A stretch of DNA of 52,005 nucleotides, taken from the NCBI GenBank assembly GCA_045654645.1, contig JAZONR010000006.1, forward strand, positions 1-52,005, written 5' to 3'. Below, piece by piece: positions 15,875 to 24,241 of this stretch. The notes under the pieces are model-generated. The model ran no database searches, had not been told where the DNA came from, and saw only the letters and a list, made by a program, of their open reading frames with translations. Numbering within the stretch: the stretch's first letter is position 1; each line of letters begins with the position of its first letter. The stretch is from HGM04593 sp045654645. Its GTDB lineage: Bacteria > Bacteroidota > Bacteroidia > Bacteroidales > Bacteroidaceae. The position numbers and the translations under genes were made by a program.

Positions 15875-17227
15875 TCAGCACATTAGGCGTGTGAGCGCCA
15901 TTGAGATTATCATATAAAAAGTCATACCACTGAGGTCGTTTATAATTTGAATGAACGGGCCTGTTGCAACAGCCGGGTTGATGTTCATTCTCTCAAGCAC
16001 CATTGGGATGAATGTTCCAAAACTGGAGGCGAACAGCACAACCACAAAAAGGCTGAGCGGAACAGCCAGCGTAACGATGTCTACAGCTCCATAGATGAAG
16101 AAATTGTAGATATAGACCATAAGAGACAGAATGGTGGCGTTTACAATGGCCACTACCATCTCTTTTAGGATATGCTTGAAAATGTGCTGCGAGTTGAGTG
16201 AATTGTTGGCAAGGCCCTGAACGGTTATTGCCGATGACTGGGTGCCTACATTTCCTCCCATACCGGCAAGCAGGGGAATGAAGAGTGCCATTTCGGGGTG
16301 GCTGCCAAGTGTGTTGGTGAAGCAGTTGAGAAGGATTGAAGAGCCAATACCTCCCAGCATACCAATGATGAGCCAGGGAAGGCGTGCCTTTGTCTGCACA
16401 AAGACGCTGTCGCTTGTCTCCACGTCTTGGGTAAGACCGGCAGTCAGTTGCTGGTCGTGCTCGGTCTGCTCGCGCACCTCATCCATTACGTCATCGACAG
16501 TAATCTGTCCAACCAGGCGGTTAATCTTGTCTACAACGGGAATTGCCACAAGGTTATACTTCTCAATGAGCATTGTTACCTCGTCTATTGGGGTGTCCAC
16601 ATCTACGCTCACCACCTCGGTGCTCATCACGTGCTTCACTTTTGACACCGACGGGCTGGTAATCATCTTCTTCAATGGGAAGAGGCCAAGAAGGCGCTCA
16701 TCGTCATCAACAACGTAAATGTAGTATATGTCATCGAGTTCCTCGGCCTGCTGTCGCATCTCCTTAAGACACTCGGGCATACTCCAGTTCTCGTTCACCA
16801 CCACCATCTCGGTACTCATAAGACCACCGGCGGTGTCCTCGTCATACTGCAAAAGGTCTACAATGTCGCCGGCCTGCTCAATATCCTTGATGTGCAGAAG
16901 CACCTCCTCTTGTTTCTCCTCGTCGAGGTCGCGGATAATCTCAACAGCGTCATCGGTGTCCATATAGTTCACGAAACGCTTTGCGATGGCCTCGGAGGGG
17001 AGCTCCTCGAGAAGTTCATTACGAAGGTCCTCATCCATCTCGGTGAGGGCGTCGGCCGCCTTCTCGTTGTCGAGTTGGCGATAGAGGAAACGCGCCTGTT
17101 CAATGGTGAGTTCCAAGCATATTTCTGCAATATCGGCAGGGTGCAGCTTGGATACGAATTCCTGCAGCAGCACCGAGTCTTTCTGCTCTATAAGCTCCTT
17201 TATGTGGTTGATGAAATCCTTGGTCAT
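15875..17227 (-). CDS. mgtE: Magnesium transporter MgtE
   Basis: MgtE is a magnesium channel of the inner membrane gated by cytoplasmic magnesium. The 450-residue protein has the family layout: an acidic helical N domain (residues 1-135), two CBS domains (about 140-255; MTSPSVSKVKHVMSTEVVSVD), a linking helix, and five membrane helices from about residue 283. The pore signature GNVGTQSS lies at 325-332. It starts 15 bp after rsmA and probably belongs to the same transcript. Confidence 0.96.
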   Translation of the reverse strand: MTKDFINHIKELIEQKDSVLLQEFVSKLHPADIAEICLELTIEQARFLYRQLDNEKAADALTEMDEDLRNELLEELPSEAIAKRFVNYMDTDDAVEIIRDLDEEKQEEVLLHIKDIEQAGDIVDLLQYDEDTAGGLMSTEMVVVNENWSMPECLKEMRQQAEELDDIYYIYVVDDDERLLGLFPLKKMITSPSVSKVKHVMSTEVVSVDVDTPIDEVTMLIEKYNLVAIPVVDKINRLVGQITVDDVMDEVREQTEHDQQLTAGLTQDVETSDSVFVQTKARLPWLIIGMLGGIGSSILLNCFTNTLGSHPEMALFIPLLAGMGGNVGTQSSAITVQGLANNSLNSQHIFKHILKEMVVAIVNATILSLMVYIYNFFIYGAVDIVTLAVPLSLFVVVLFASSFGTFIPMVLERMNINPAVATGPFIQIINDLSGMTFYMIISMALTRLMC

Positions 17228-17242
17228 ATTCTTCTCTGCCTA

Positions 17243-18028
17243 TTATGCCAAATGGTGTTCAACTTTGTTTGTAAGCTCTATGAAATCATCAATCGACAAC
17301 TGCTCGGGGCGCTTGTCAAGGATGGGGTCGGCCAGCAGTGGCGACTCCTTGCCCACAATCTGCTGTATTGAGTTGCGCAACTTTTTGCGTCGCTGGTTGA
17401 AGGTCCCCTTTACAATTTGCCTGAAGAGCTCGCTGTTGCAGCCAATTCCGGTGCGGCTGTTGCGCTTCATAAGCACCACGGCGCTCTTCACCTTTGGCGG
17501 GGGAGAAAAGACATTCTCGTCTACTGTGAAAAGGTATTCCACATCATACCACAGCTGCACGAATATGCTCAACACACCGTATGCCTTGGTGCCCGGGCGG
17601 GCTGCAAGGCGCTCGCCAACCTCCTTTTGAATCATTCCGCTGCAATAGGGGATAAACTCCTTGTAGTCGAGCATCTTAAAGAATATCTGACTTGAGATGT
17701 TGTAGGGGTAGTTGCCAATGAGCATAAACTCCTCCCCGCCAAAGAGGCGGTCGAGGTGCATCTTCAAGAAATCATCGGGAATGATGTTCTCCTCCTGCAG
17801 CTGGGGAAGGTTGCTGCGTAGATAGGCTACAGACTCCTCGTCGAGCTCCACAACTTTTATTCTGTGCGGCTTCTCAAGCAGGAAACGTGTGAGCACGCCC
17901 ATTCCGGGGCCAACTTCAAGCACTGGTATGCCGGGACACACATCAACGGTGTCGGCAATTCTACCGGCTATTGATAAGTCAGTGAGGAAATGCTGTCCCA
18001 ATCTCTTCTTTGCTGTTACGGCTTTCAT
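17243..18028 (-). CDS. rsmA: 16S rRNA dimethyladenosine transferase RsmA (KsgA)
   Basis: RsmA dimethylates A1518 and A1519 of 16S rRNA during 30S assembly. The 261-residue protein shows the N-terminal KKRLGQHFL motif, the SAM-binding loop VLEVGPGMG (36-44), the acidic residue of motif II (VVELDEE) and the catalytic NYPYN (106-110). The C-terminal helical domain ends NKVEHHLA. It is the first gene of a minus-strand run with mgtE. A TACCTTTG -7 box at 18145-18152 is its likely promoter. Confidence 0.96.
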   Translation of the reverse strand: MKAVTAKKRLGQHFLTDLSIAGRIADTVDVCPGIPVLEVGPGMGVLTRFLLEKPHRIKVVELDEESVAYLRSNLPQLQEENIIPDDFLKMHLDRLFGGEEFMLIGNYPYNISSQIFFKMLDYKEFIPYCSGMIQKEVGERLAARPGTKAYGVLSIFVQLWYDVEYLFTVDENVFSPPPKVKSAVVLMKRNSRTGIGCNSELFRQIVKGTFNQRRKKLRNSIQQIVGKESPLLADPILDKRPEQLSIDDFIELTNKVEHHLA

Positions 18029-18089
18029 CGGTGCTTTCTTTTTTTATTTAAATATGCTTAAAAAAGCTGACTTTCTTCAATATATTGTT

Positions 18090-18097
18090 TATCTTTG
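18090..18097 (+). promoter_or_regulatory. -7 box for the UPF0104-type membrane protein gene
   Basis: TATCTTTG matches TAnnTTTG, with a transcript start expected near 18103. No convincing -33 TTTG lies 19-21 nt upstream. The position argues against the ATG at 18054 and for the GTG start at 18183. Confidence 0.5.
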
Positions 18098-18144
18098 CAA
18101 TGTTAGCCGCGTTAAAAGTCGGCATTTTGCCTGCATAAGACGCA

Positions 18145-18152
18145 CAAAGGTA
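18145..18152 (-). promoter_or_regulatory. -7 box for rsmA
   Basis: The minus strand reads TACCTTTG, with a CAAA (minus-strand TTTG) at 18176-18179, 23 nt away, slightly more than usual. The start would be near 18138. The rsmA and 18183 transcripts would then overlap at their 5' ends. Confidence 0.4.
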
Positions 18153-18182
18153 ACGAAAACAATTAAAAATGCTTCCAAAGTT

Positions 18183-19166
18183 GTGAAAAAGATTTTCAAT
18201 TACACTATAAAAACAGTCGTGCCCTTGCTGTTGGGCGCGCTCATTCTGTATGTGGTGTATGAGGGGTTCGACTTTTCGCAACTGTGGGCCGGCTTAAAGG
18301 AGATGAACCTCTTTTGGTTTTTGCTTTCTACCTTTTTTGGAGTGATGAGCCACGTTATAAGGGGGTGGCGCTGGAAACTTACTCTTGCTCCCCTGGGCTA
18401 TAACCCTTCGGCTTCAGACTGCGTTAATTCGGTCTACATAGCCTATGCGGCCAACCTTGTGCTGCCGCGTGTGGGCGAGGTATCGCGCTGTGTGGTGCTC
18501 GAGCGCTATGACAAGGTGCCGTTTGCTCACGCCTTGGGAACTTTGGTAACGGAGAGGCTCATTGACACTCTTATGGTGCTGCTCATAACAGTTGCGGCGG
18601 TGGCATTGCAGTGGCAGGTGTTCAGCAGCTTTATAAGTGATGTGGGCATTAGTGTGCCCGGTGGTTCACTCTCACTGGGCGGCGTGGCAGTGGTGGCGCT
18701 TTCGGTGGCGGCAGTGCTGCTGTTGTTCTTCTTTTTGCTGCGCAAACTATCGGTGTGGAAACGTATAAAGTCGTTTGTCTCCCGTTTTGCCGAAGGCTTG
18801 CTCTCCCTTGGAAAAATGAAAAATGGCCGGCTCTTTGTGCTTGAGACTGTGGGTATATGGTTCTGCTACTTTATGCAGTTTTATCTCTGCTTCTTTTGCT
18901 TTGGTTTCACTTCGGGACTGTCGGTGGCTGCCGGCCTGCTGTTGTTTGTGGCAGGTAGCATTGCTGTGGTGGTGCCCACCCCTAATGGTGCGGGGCCCTG
19001 GCATTTTGCGATAATAAGTATTATGGTTCTTTATGGTGTTTCCACAACCGATGCCCAGGTTTTTGCGTTGATAGTACATAGCACGCAAACATTGCTTGTT
19101 GCCTTGCTTGGCATCTATGGTATTGCATCGCTGCAGATTAAGGCTTTGCGTGCCGGCAAGCGTTGA
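18183..19166 (+). CDS. UPF0104 / lysylphosphatidylglycerol synthase-type membrane protein
   Basis: The product from the chosen GTG start is 327 residues with about eight hydrophobic segments, the usual size for this flippase-like family. The family motif region RGWRWKLTLAPLGY and VGEVSRCVVLERYDKVPFAHALGTLVTERLID is present, as is the late PTPNGAGPWHF segment. The open frame extends upstream to 17889, but that part overlaps rsmA and lies upstream of the predicted transcript start. The GTG at 18183 gives MKKIFNYTIKTVVPLLLGA, a natural N-terminus. The substrate is unknown; relatives join the membrane domain of lysyl-phosphatidylglycerol synthases. Confidence 0.85.
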   Translation: MKKIFNYTIKTVVPLLLGALILYVVYEGFDFSQLWAGLKEMNLFWFLLSTFFGVMSHVIRGWRWKLTLAPLGYNPSASDCVNSVYIAYAANLVLPRVGEVSRCVVLERYDKVPFAHALGTLVTERLIDTLMVLLITVAAVALQWQVFSSFISDVGISVPGGSLSLGGVAVVALSVAAVLLLFFFLLRKLSVWKRIKSFVSRFAEGLLSLGKMKNGRLFVLETVGIWFCYFMQFYLCFFCFGFTSGLSVAAGLLLFVAGSIAVVVPTPNGAGPWHFAIISIMVLYGVSTTDAQVFALIVHSTQTLLVALLGIYGIASLQIKALRAGKR

Positions 19167-19221
19167 GTTTGCTGTGTTAAATATTAAATAAGGATTAATT
19201 GATATTTTAAAAACAGTTTTT

Positions 19222-20679
19222 ATGGCAATTACAATTAAAGATTTGCAGCCCCGTGAGGTGTGGAAACACTTCGAGGCTTTGACACAGGTGCCCCGCCCCT
19301 CGGGCCATCTCGAGAAAATACAGAAGTTCCTGCTCGATTTTGGCAAGAGTATCAATGTTGAGACTTGGCAGGATGAGGCCGGCAACATTATTATGCGCAA
19401 GCCCGCTACTCCGGGCCTCGAAGGCCGCAAGGGTATAATTCTTCAGGCACATATGGATATGGTGCCTCAGAAGACACCTGATAGCAAGCACGATTTTATT
19501 AATGACCCCATTACAACTGTTGTAAAGGGCGATTGGCTCTATGCCGATGACACAACGCTTGGTGCCGACAATGGCCTTGGTGTTGCTGCCATTATGGCTA
19601 TTATGGAGGATAGCTCGTTGCAGCACGGTCCTCTGGAGGCTCTCATCACAGCCGATGAGGAGACAGGAATGTTTGGTGCTTTTGGTCTCAAGGGTGGCGA
19701 GCTCAATGGCGAGCTGTTGCTGAACCTTGACTCAGAGGAGGAGGGTGTTCTCTACATCGGTTGCGCCGGCGGTCTTGATATTACTGCTACAATGGAGTAT
19801 ATGGACGAGGAGAGCGATGATGCTGATGTGGCTGTCCGTGTGCAGCTCAAGGGCTTGCGTGGTGGCCACTCGGGTCTTGAGATAAATGCAGGTCGTGGCA
19901 ATGCCAACAAGCTTATGGCACGTTTTGTGCGCGAGGCAATGGATGAGTGTGGCGTGGTGCTTGCAAGCTGGAATGGTGGCAATATGCGCAACGCCATCCC
20001 CGCGAGCTGCGAGGTGGTGCTCACACTGCCTCAAGAGGGTGTTGAGGAGCTAAAGGCTATCGCTACAAAGTACGAGGCTCTCTACAATAGCGAATATGCT
20101 ACCATTGAGGAGGGTATCACTCTCACCGTTAGCGAGACAGAGATGCCCGAGACTGTTGTTCCCGAGGAGATTCAGGACAACCTTATCGATGTTATACTTG
20201 CTTGCCACGACGGTGTGTTGCGTTTCATTCCCACAATCCCCGATACTGTTGAGACATCAAGCAATCTCTCTATTGTGAAGATTGGTGAGGGTAAGGCCGA
20301 GATAAACATTCTTGCTCGCAGCTCTTGCGACACAATGAAGGAGTACCTTGCATTGCAGCTCTCAAGCTGTTTTGCAATGGCGGGTATGAAGGTTGAGCTC
20401 AGCGGCGGCTACAGCGGTTGGCAGCCCAATGTGAATTCACCTCTTCTCGCAGCCCTGAAGAAGGCCTATGAGAATATGTTTGGCAAGCAGCCCGATGTGC
20501 GCGTGATTCACGCAGGCTTGGAGTGTGGTATCATCTCTACCAACTATCCCGGTATGGATATGGTATCATTCGGCCCCACACTGATGTCTCCTCACTCACC
20601 AACCGAGCGTGTTGAGATTCCAACAGTTGAGAAGTTCTACTCTTTGGTGAAGGCGCTTGTTGTAGACGGCGTGCTTTGA
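19222..20679 (+). CDS. pepD: Aminoacyl-histidine dipeptidase PepD (M20 family)
   Basis: This cytoplasmic metallopeptidase cleaves Xaa-His and other dipeptides. The 485-residue protein shows the M20 metal ligands: His77 and Asp79 (LQAHMDM), Asp116 (GADNG), Glu146-Glu147 (ADEETG), plus the later acidic and His ligands (LNLDSEEEG, HAGLECGI). The lid-domain motif RGGHSGLEINAGRGNA is typical of PepD. It appears monocistronic, with a strong terminator at 20704-20735. I found no clear -33/-7 promoter upstream. Confidence 0.95.
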   Translation: MAITIKDLQPREVWKHFEALTQVPRPSGHLEKIQKFLLDFGKSINVETWQDEAGNIIMRKPATPGLEGRKGIILQAHMDMVPQKTPDSKHDFINDPITTVVKGDWLYADDTTLGADNGLGVAAIMAIMEDSSLQHGPLEALITADEETGMFGAFGLKGGELNGELLLNLDSEEEGVLYIGCAGGLDITATMEYMDEESDDADVAVRVQLKGLRGGHSGLEINAGRGNANKLMARFVREAMDECGVVLASWNGGNMRNAIPASCEVVLTLPQEGVEELKAIATKYEALYNSEYATIEEGITLTVSETEMPETVVPEEIQDNLIDVILACHDGVLRFIPTIPDTVETSSNLSIVKIGEGKAEINILARSSCDTMKEYLALQLSSCFAMAGMKVELSGGYSGWQPNVNSPLLAALKKAYENMFGKQPDVRVIHAGLECGIISTNYPGMDMVSFGPTLMSPHSPTERVEIPTVEKFYSLVKALVVDGVL

Positions 20680-20703
20680 TGGTTGAGAGAGCTATGATGT
20701 GTG

Positions 20704-20735
20704 AGGCAGCCACCATTGCGGTGGCTGCCTTTTTT
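20704..20735 (+). terminator. Intrinsic terminator after pepD
   Basis: A 10-bp perfect GC-rich stem (20705-20714 with 20720-20729) closes the loop ATTGC and is followed by six T residues. Confidence 0.93.
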
Positions 20736-20829
20736 GTGCTTGACATTAATAAAAAGGAACTCATTGAAGAAAATATTGTTTTTTTATGTAAAAAAAGTTT
20801 GGAAAATGTTTTATTTAATAAAAAAATGA

Positions 20830-20837
20830 TATTTTTG
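20830..20837 (+). promoter_or_regulatory. -7 box for the DUF3332 gene
   Basis: TATTTTTG matches TAnnTTTG. No TTTG stands 19-21 nt upstream; the nearest is 28 nt away. The 5' leader would be about 50 nt. Confidence 0.45.
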
Positions 20838-20895
20838 CGTTGTTGCTGCAATGACAGCGGCCAATGAGAGTGATTAATCTATTAAATCTTAAGTT

Positions 20896-21441
20896 ATGAA
20901 AAAGACATTTAAACTTTCTGCTTTGTTGCTTGCTGCAACAATTATGTTCTCATCTTGTATTGGTTCTTTCCAATTGACAAACAAGGTTAAGAGTTGGAAT
21001 GAAACAGTTAGTAGCAAGTTTGTGAACGAGCTCATCTTTATCGCATTCCACATTATTCCGGTATATGAGTGTACAATCCTTGTTGATGCAATCGTGTGCA
21101 ACTCTCTTGAGTTCTGGGGCGTAGGCTCAGGCTCTATCGTTAAATCAGGTGATACAAAGATTGTGAAGAACAGCCAGGGTCAGGATGTTGAAATCACTGC
21201 AATGGAGAACGGCTATGCTATCACCGATGGTGTAACAGCTATGAACCTGTTGTTCGACGAGGAGACAAACATTTGGAGCGCTGAGTATAACAACCAGACA
21301 ATGCAGCTTGTGAAGTTGGTTGATGACAACAATGCACAGCTCTTCCTTATGAACGGTGATGTGATGGACATTACTTTGGATGCACAGGGTGTTGATGCTG
21401 CGCGTCAGTGCGTGGGCAACTACTATGCAATGTTCAAGTAA
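20896..21441 (+). CDS. DUF3332 family lipoprotein
   Basis: The 181-residue protein has a lipoprotein signal (MKKTFKLSALLLAATIMFSSC, cut into pieces as a Lys-rich start, a hydrophobic core and an SSC lipobox). A short hydrophobic segment follows (ELIFIAFHIIPVYECTILVD), then a compact domain with DVEITAMENGYAITDG and a C-terminal QCVGNYYAMFK. This layout matches DUF3332, a family of unknown function in Bacteroidetes and Proteobacteria. It stands alone between its own promoter and a terminator. Confidence 0.85.
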   Translation: MKKTFKLSALLLAATIMFSSCIGSFQLTNKVKSWNETVSSKFVNELIFIAFHIIPVYECTILVDAIVCNSLEFWGVGSGSIVKSGDTKIVKNSQGQDVEITAMENGYAITDGVTAMNLLFDEETNIWSAEYNNQTMQLVKLVDDNNAQLFLMNGDVMDITLDAQGVDAARQCVGNYYAMFK

Positions 21442-21466
21442 GCCGGTCTGTTTAAACAACTATTTG

Positions 21467-21502
21467 CAGGGCTGCCAATTTTTTGGCGGCCCTGTTGTTT
21501 TT
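21467..21502 (+). terminator. Intrinsic terminator after the DUF3332 gene
   Basis: A 10-bp stem (21467-21476 with 21485-21494, one G-U pair) is followed by TTGTTTTT. The T tract overlaps the -33 box of the next promoter. Confidence 0.88.
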
Positions 21503-21525
21503 GCCCCTCTTATTTCTTATCTTCG
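21495..21525 (+). promoter_or_regulatory. meaB promoter
   Basis: TTG (21495-21497), 20 nt and TATCTTCG (21518-21525) resemble the Bacteroidetes consensus with TTCG in place of TTTG. The start would be near 21531, about 20 nt before the meaB ATG. Confidence 0.5.
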
Positions 21526-21550
21526 CAATTGAAGAAGAACCTTAATAGTT

Positions 21551-22660
21551 ATGGAACATCCCGAAAACAACGATGCCTATAAGGGTTTGAAGGTGAATGC
21601 CGGTGTTGAGGCTCCCGGTGTGGTGAATCCCTATCTTGCGACAATGCGCCGCAAGAGGGCTGCGCAGCTCTCTGTAAATGACTATGTGCAGGGTGTGTTG
21701 CGTGGTGATGTTACTGTGCTGAGCCGTGCGGTTACTCTGCTCGAGAGTGTTTTGCCCGAGCATCAGGCTATGGCGCAGGAGGTGGTGGAGAAGTGTCTGC
21801 CACACTCGGGCAACTCGTTGCGCGTGGGCATAACAGGTGTTCCCGGTGCAGGGAAAAGTACTTCAATAGATGCTTTTGGTGTTCATCTGCTATCACACAC
21901 CGCTGGCAAGCTTGCTGTGTTGGCTGTAGACCCCAGCAGTGAGCGCAGCAAGGGCAGCATACTTGGCGACAAAACACGTATGGAGCGCCTGGCTGCCAAT
22001 CCGCGTGCCTTTATTCGTCCCAGCGCATCGGCCGGCTCGCTTGGTGGTGTTGCGCGTAAAACCCGTGAGACAATAATTCTGTGCGAGGCAGCCGGCTATG
22101 ACAACATATTCGTTGAGACAGTGGGCGTGGGGCAGAGCGAGACTGCTGTCTATTCAATGGTGGATTTCTTCCTTCTTATACAGATAGCAGGTGCGGGCGA
22201 TGAGCTGCAAGGTATAAAACGTGGCATTATGGAGATGGCCGATGGCATTGTGATTAACAAGGCCGATGGCGAAAATGCCGAGGAGGCCCGCCGTGCCGCT
22301 GTGCACTACAGGAATGCATTGCAACTGTTCCCTATGCCTGCTGTTGGTGTGCGTCCCAAGGTGCTCACCTATTCGGGCTTCTTTGATATTGGTGTCGGTG
22401 ATGTGTGGAATATGATTGATGAGTATGTGGCGCTTGCACGCAGCACCGGCTGCTTTGATGAACGCCGGGCTCATCAGCAGCGCTATTGGATGCACGAGGC
22501 TGTGGAGGAACAACTCAAGGCGCGTTTCTACAATGCGCCGGGTATGGCCGAACTGCTTTCGCGCTATGAACAGTTGTTGTTGCAGGGCAAGGTAACCTCT
22601 TTTGCAGCGGCGAGCAAGGTGCTTGAATATTTTGACAAGTGTGGCAATGGAACTCTTTGA
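21551..22660 (+). CDS. meaB: Methylmalonyl-CoA mutase-associated GTPase MeaB
   Basis: MeaB is the G3E-type GTPase chaperone that protects and reloads adenosylcobalamin in methylmalonyl-CoA mutase, part of propionate/succinate interconversion in Bacteroidales. The 369-residue protein shows the P loop GVPGAGKS (96-103), the AVDPSSERSKGSILGDKTRM segment split across switch I, FVETVGVGQSE, and NKADG for guanine specificity. The N- and C-terminal helical arms are present. Its last 14 bases overlap the start of the 5-formyltetrahydrofolate cyclo-ligase gene. The mutase genes are not in this window. Confidence 0.96.
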   Translation: MEHPENNDAYKGLKVNAGVEAPGVVNPYLATMRRKRAAQLSVNDYVQGVLRGDVTVLSRAVTLLESVLPEHQAMAQEVVEKCLPHSGNSLRVGITGVPGAGKSTSIDAFGVHLLSHTAGKLAVLAVDPSSERSKGSILGDKTRMERLAANPRAFIRPSASAGSLGGVARKTRETIILCEAAGYDNIFVETVGVGQSETAVYSMVDFFLLIQIAGAGDELQGIKRGIMEMADGIVINKADGENAEEARRAAVHYRNALQLFPMPAVGVRPKVLTYSGFFDIGVGDVWNMIDEYVALARSTGCFDERRAHQQRYWMHEAVEEQLKARFYNAPGMAELLSRYEQLLLQGKVTSFAAASKVLEYFDKCGNGTL

Positions 22661-23186
22661 TAAGAAGGCTTTGCGTCGTGCCGTGCGTGCACGTGTAGCG
22701 GCTCTTGGTGCCGATGAAAAGGAGAGATGCTCTGCTGCGATAGCTGCAAAGGTTGAAGAACTTTTATCGGCTTGTGGTGCAAGGGTGGTGGCTCTTTTCT
22801 CTCCCTTGCCCGATGAACCGCAGCTGTGGCCTCTTGTGGAGCGCCTTGCCGTTGGGGTGAAGGTGGTGCTGCCGCGTGTTGAGGGCGATGTGATGAATTT
22901 CTATGAGTATGACCCTGCTGCTATGGCTGTAGGTTCGTTCTGCATAAATGAGCCGCAGGGCGTTGTGCCTGTTGAGCCTTGTATGATTGATGCGATGGTT
23001 GTGCCGGGGATGGTGTTCTCGGAAAGTGGTGCGCGTATGGGGCGTGGCAAGGGTTATTACGACAAATATATGTCTCAGCCGGGTTTTGTGGCTCGAAAAA
23101 TAGGTGTTTGTTATAAGGTGCAGATGATGTCTGAACTGCCGGCCGAGGAGCACGATGTGCCAATGGATACAGTGGTGTGTGGGTGA
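22647..23186 (+). CDS. 5-formyltetrahydrofolate cyclo-ligase
   Basis: The enzyme converts 5-formyl-THF to 5,10-methenyl-THF using ATP. The 179-residue product begins MELFDKKALRRAVRAR and carries the family signature GARMGRGKGYYDKYM and the substrate loop VPGMVFSE. The open frame reaches back to 22602, but the ATG at 22647 gives the normal N-terminus and a 14-bp overlap with meaB, suggesting translational coupling. A perfect palindrome follows 8 bp after the stop. Confidence 0.93.
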   Translation: MELFDKKALRRAVRARVAALGADEKERCSAAIAAKVEELLSACGARVVALFSPLPDEPQLWPLVERLAVGVKVVLPRVEGDVMNFYEYDPAAMAVGSFCINEPQGVVPVEPCMIDAMVVPGMVFSESGARMGRGKGYYDKYMSQPGFVARKIGVCYKVQMMSELPAEEHDVPMDTVVCG

Positions 23187-23194
23187 GTCTTTGG

Positions 23195-23238
23195 ATACAA
23201 TTACGCCAGGGAAAGCGCTTTCCCTGGCGTAATTGTAT
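23195..23238. terminator. 44-bp perfect palindrome, bidirectional terminator
   Basis: Two 22-bp arms meet at AGC/GCT without a loop (23195-23216 and 23217-23238). It lies between two convergent genes, the cyclo-ligase (ends 23186) and pfkA (ends 23255). As RNA it gives a very stable hairpin on either strand. The flanks are only weakly U-rich (TTGTAT). Confidence 0.75.
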
Positions 23239-23254
23239 ATGTGTGGCGCTGTGA

Positions 23255-24241
23255 TTAAGAAGCAAGAATCTCCTGTGCGCGCACTGTGTCTTTGTCAAGA
23301 GGTTTGTCGTCCTTAATGGCTTTTGTGAATGGGATGTAGACAATCTCATTGTTTCTGAGGCCTATCATCACATTGCGCTGGCCTTCGAGCAGCGCGTCAA
23401 TGGCTGCAACGCCCAGACGGCTTGCAAGAATACGGTCGTTGGCTGTGGGGCTGCCACCACGCTGCAGATAGCCAAGGATTGAGACTCTTACATCGAGCTC
23501 GGGGAAGCGTTGGCGCATACTGTCGGCAACCTCCATAATGTTGTAATCCTTCTCGCGGCCCTCGGCAAAGAGTACTATGCTGCTGCTCTTCGTGCGGCGC
23601 AGGCCGTTGGCAATGAACTGGTTGATACGCTCAAACTCGGGGTCAATCTCGGGGAGCACGCAAGCCTCGGCTCCTGTGGCGATGGTGCCGTTCAGGGCAA
23701 GGAAGCCTGCGTCGCGGCCCATAACCTCAACAATGAACAGGCGCTCGTGCGATGAGGCTGTGTCGCGTATCTTATCGACACACTCCATAATGGTGTTCAA
23801 CGCTGTGTCATAGCCTATGGTGGTATCGGTGCCATAGAGGTCGTTGTCGATTGTGCCGGGCAGTGCGATGCAGGGGATGTCGTGCTCGTGCGCAAGGTTA
23901 TATGCACCGGTTATTGAGCCGTCGCCGCCAATTACCACCAGGGCGTCTATTCCCTCCTTCTTCAGTGTCTCGTATGCCTTTGCGCGGCCCTCTTCGGTCT
24001 TGAACTCATCGCAGCGGCTTGTCTTAAGAATTGTACCTCCGCGCTGAATGATGTTACTCACGTCTTCGGTTCTAAACTCCTTGATTTCGCCGGTGATGAG
24101 GCCTTTGAAACCGCGATAAATAGCTTTGACGGTAATACCGTGGTAGATGCAGGCGCGTGTTACGGCGCGTATGCCGGCGTTCATTCCGGGTGCATCGCCT
24201 CCTGATGTGAGGATGCCGACGCATTTGATTTTGTTTTTCAT
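23255..24241 (-). CDS. pfkA: ATP-dependent 6-phosphofructokinase
   Basis: This is the committed step of glycolysis. The 328-residue length is that of bacterial PfkA. Motifs: GGDAPGMNAG near residue 14 (ATP site), RGGTILKTSR, GGDGSITGA, the catalytic PGTIDNDLYGTD region (usually TIDND), and VEVMGRDAGFLA. A glycine after GGDG favours ATP over pyrophosphate use. The start ATG overlaps the ispH stop by 4 bp. It is the last gene of the operon porQ-cmk-ispH-pfkA. Confidence 0.96.
   Translation of the reverse strand: MKNKIKCVGILTSGGDAPGMNAGIRAVTRACIYHGITVKAIYRGFKGLITGEIKEFRTEDVSNIIQRGGTILKTSRCDEFKTEEGRAKAYETLKKEGIDALVVIGGDGSITGAYNLAHEHDIPCIALPGTIDNDLYGTDTTIGYDTALNTIMECVDKIRDTASSHERLFIVEVMGRDAGFLALNGTIATGAEACVLPEIDPEFERINQFIANGLRRTKSSSIVLFAEGREKDYNIMEVADSMRQRFPELDVRVSILGYLQRGGSPTANDRILASRLGVAAIDALLEGQRNVMIGLRNNEIVYIPFTKAIKDDKPLDKDTVRAQEILAS

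Noticed and set aside
17889..18182. Long N-terminal extension of the UPF0104-type protein
   Set aside because: It overlaps rsmA, lies upstream of the -7 box at 18090-18097, and does not resemble the family N-terminus.
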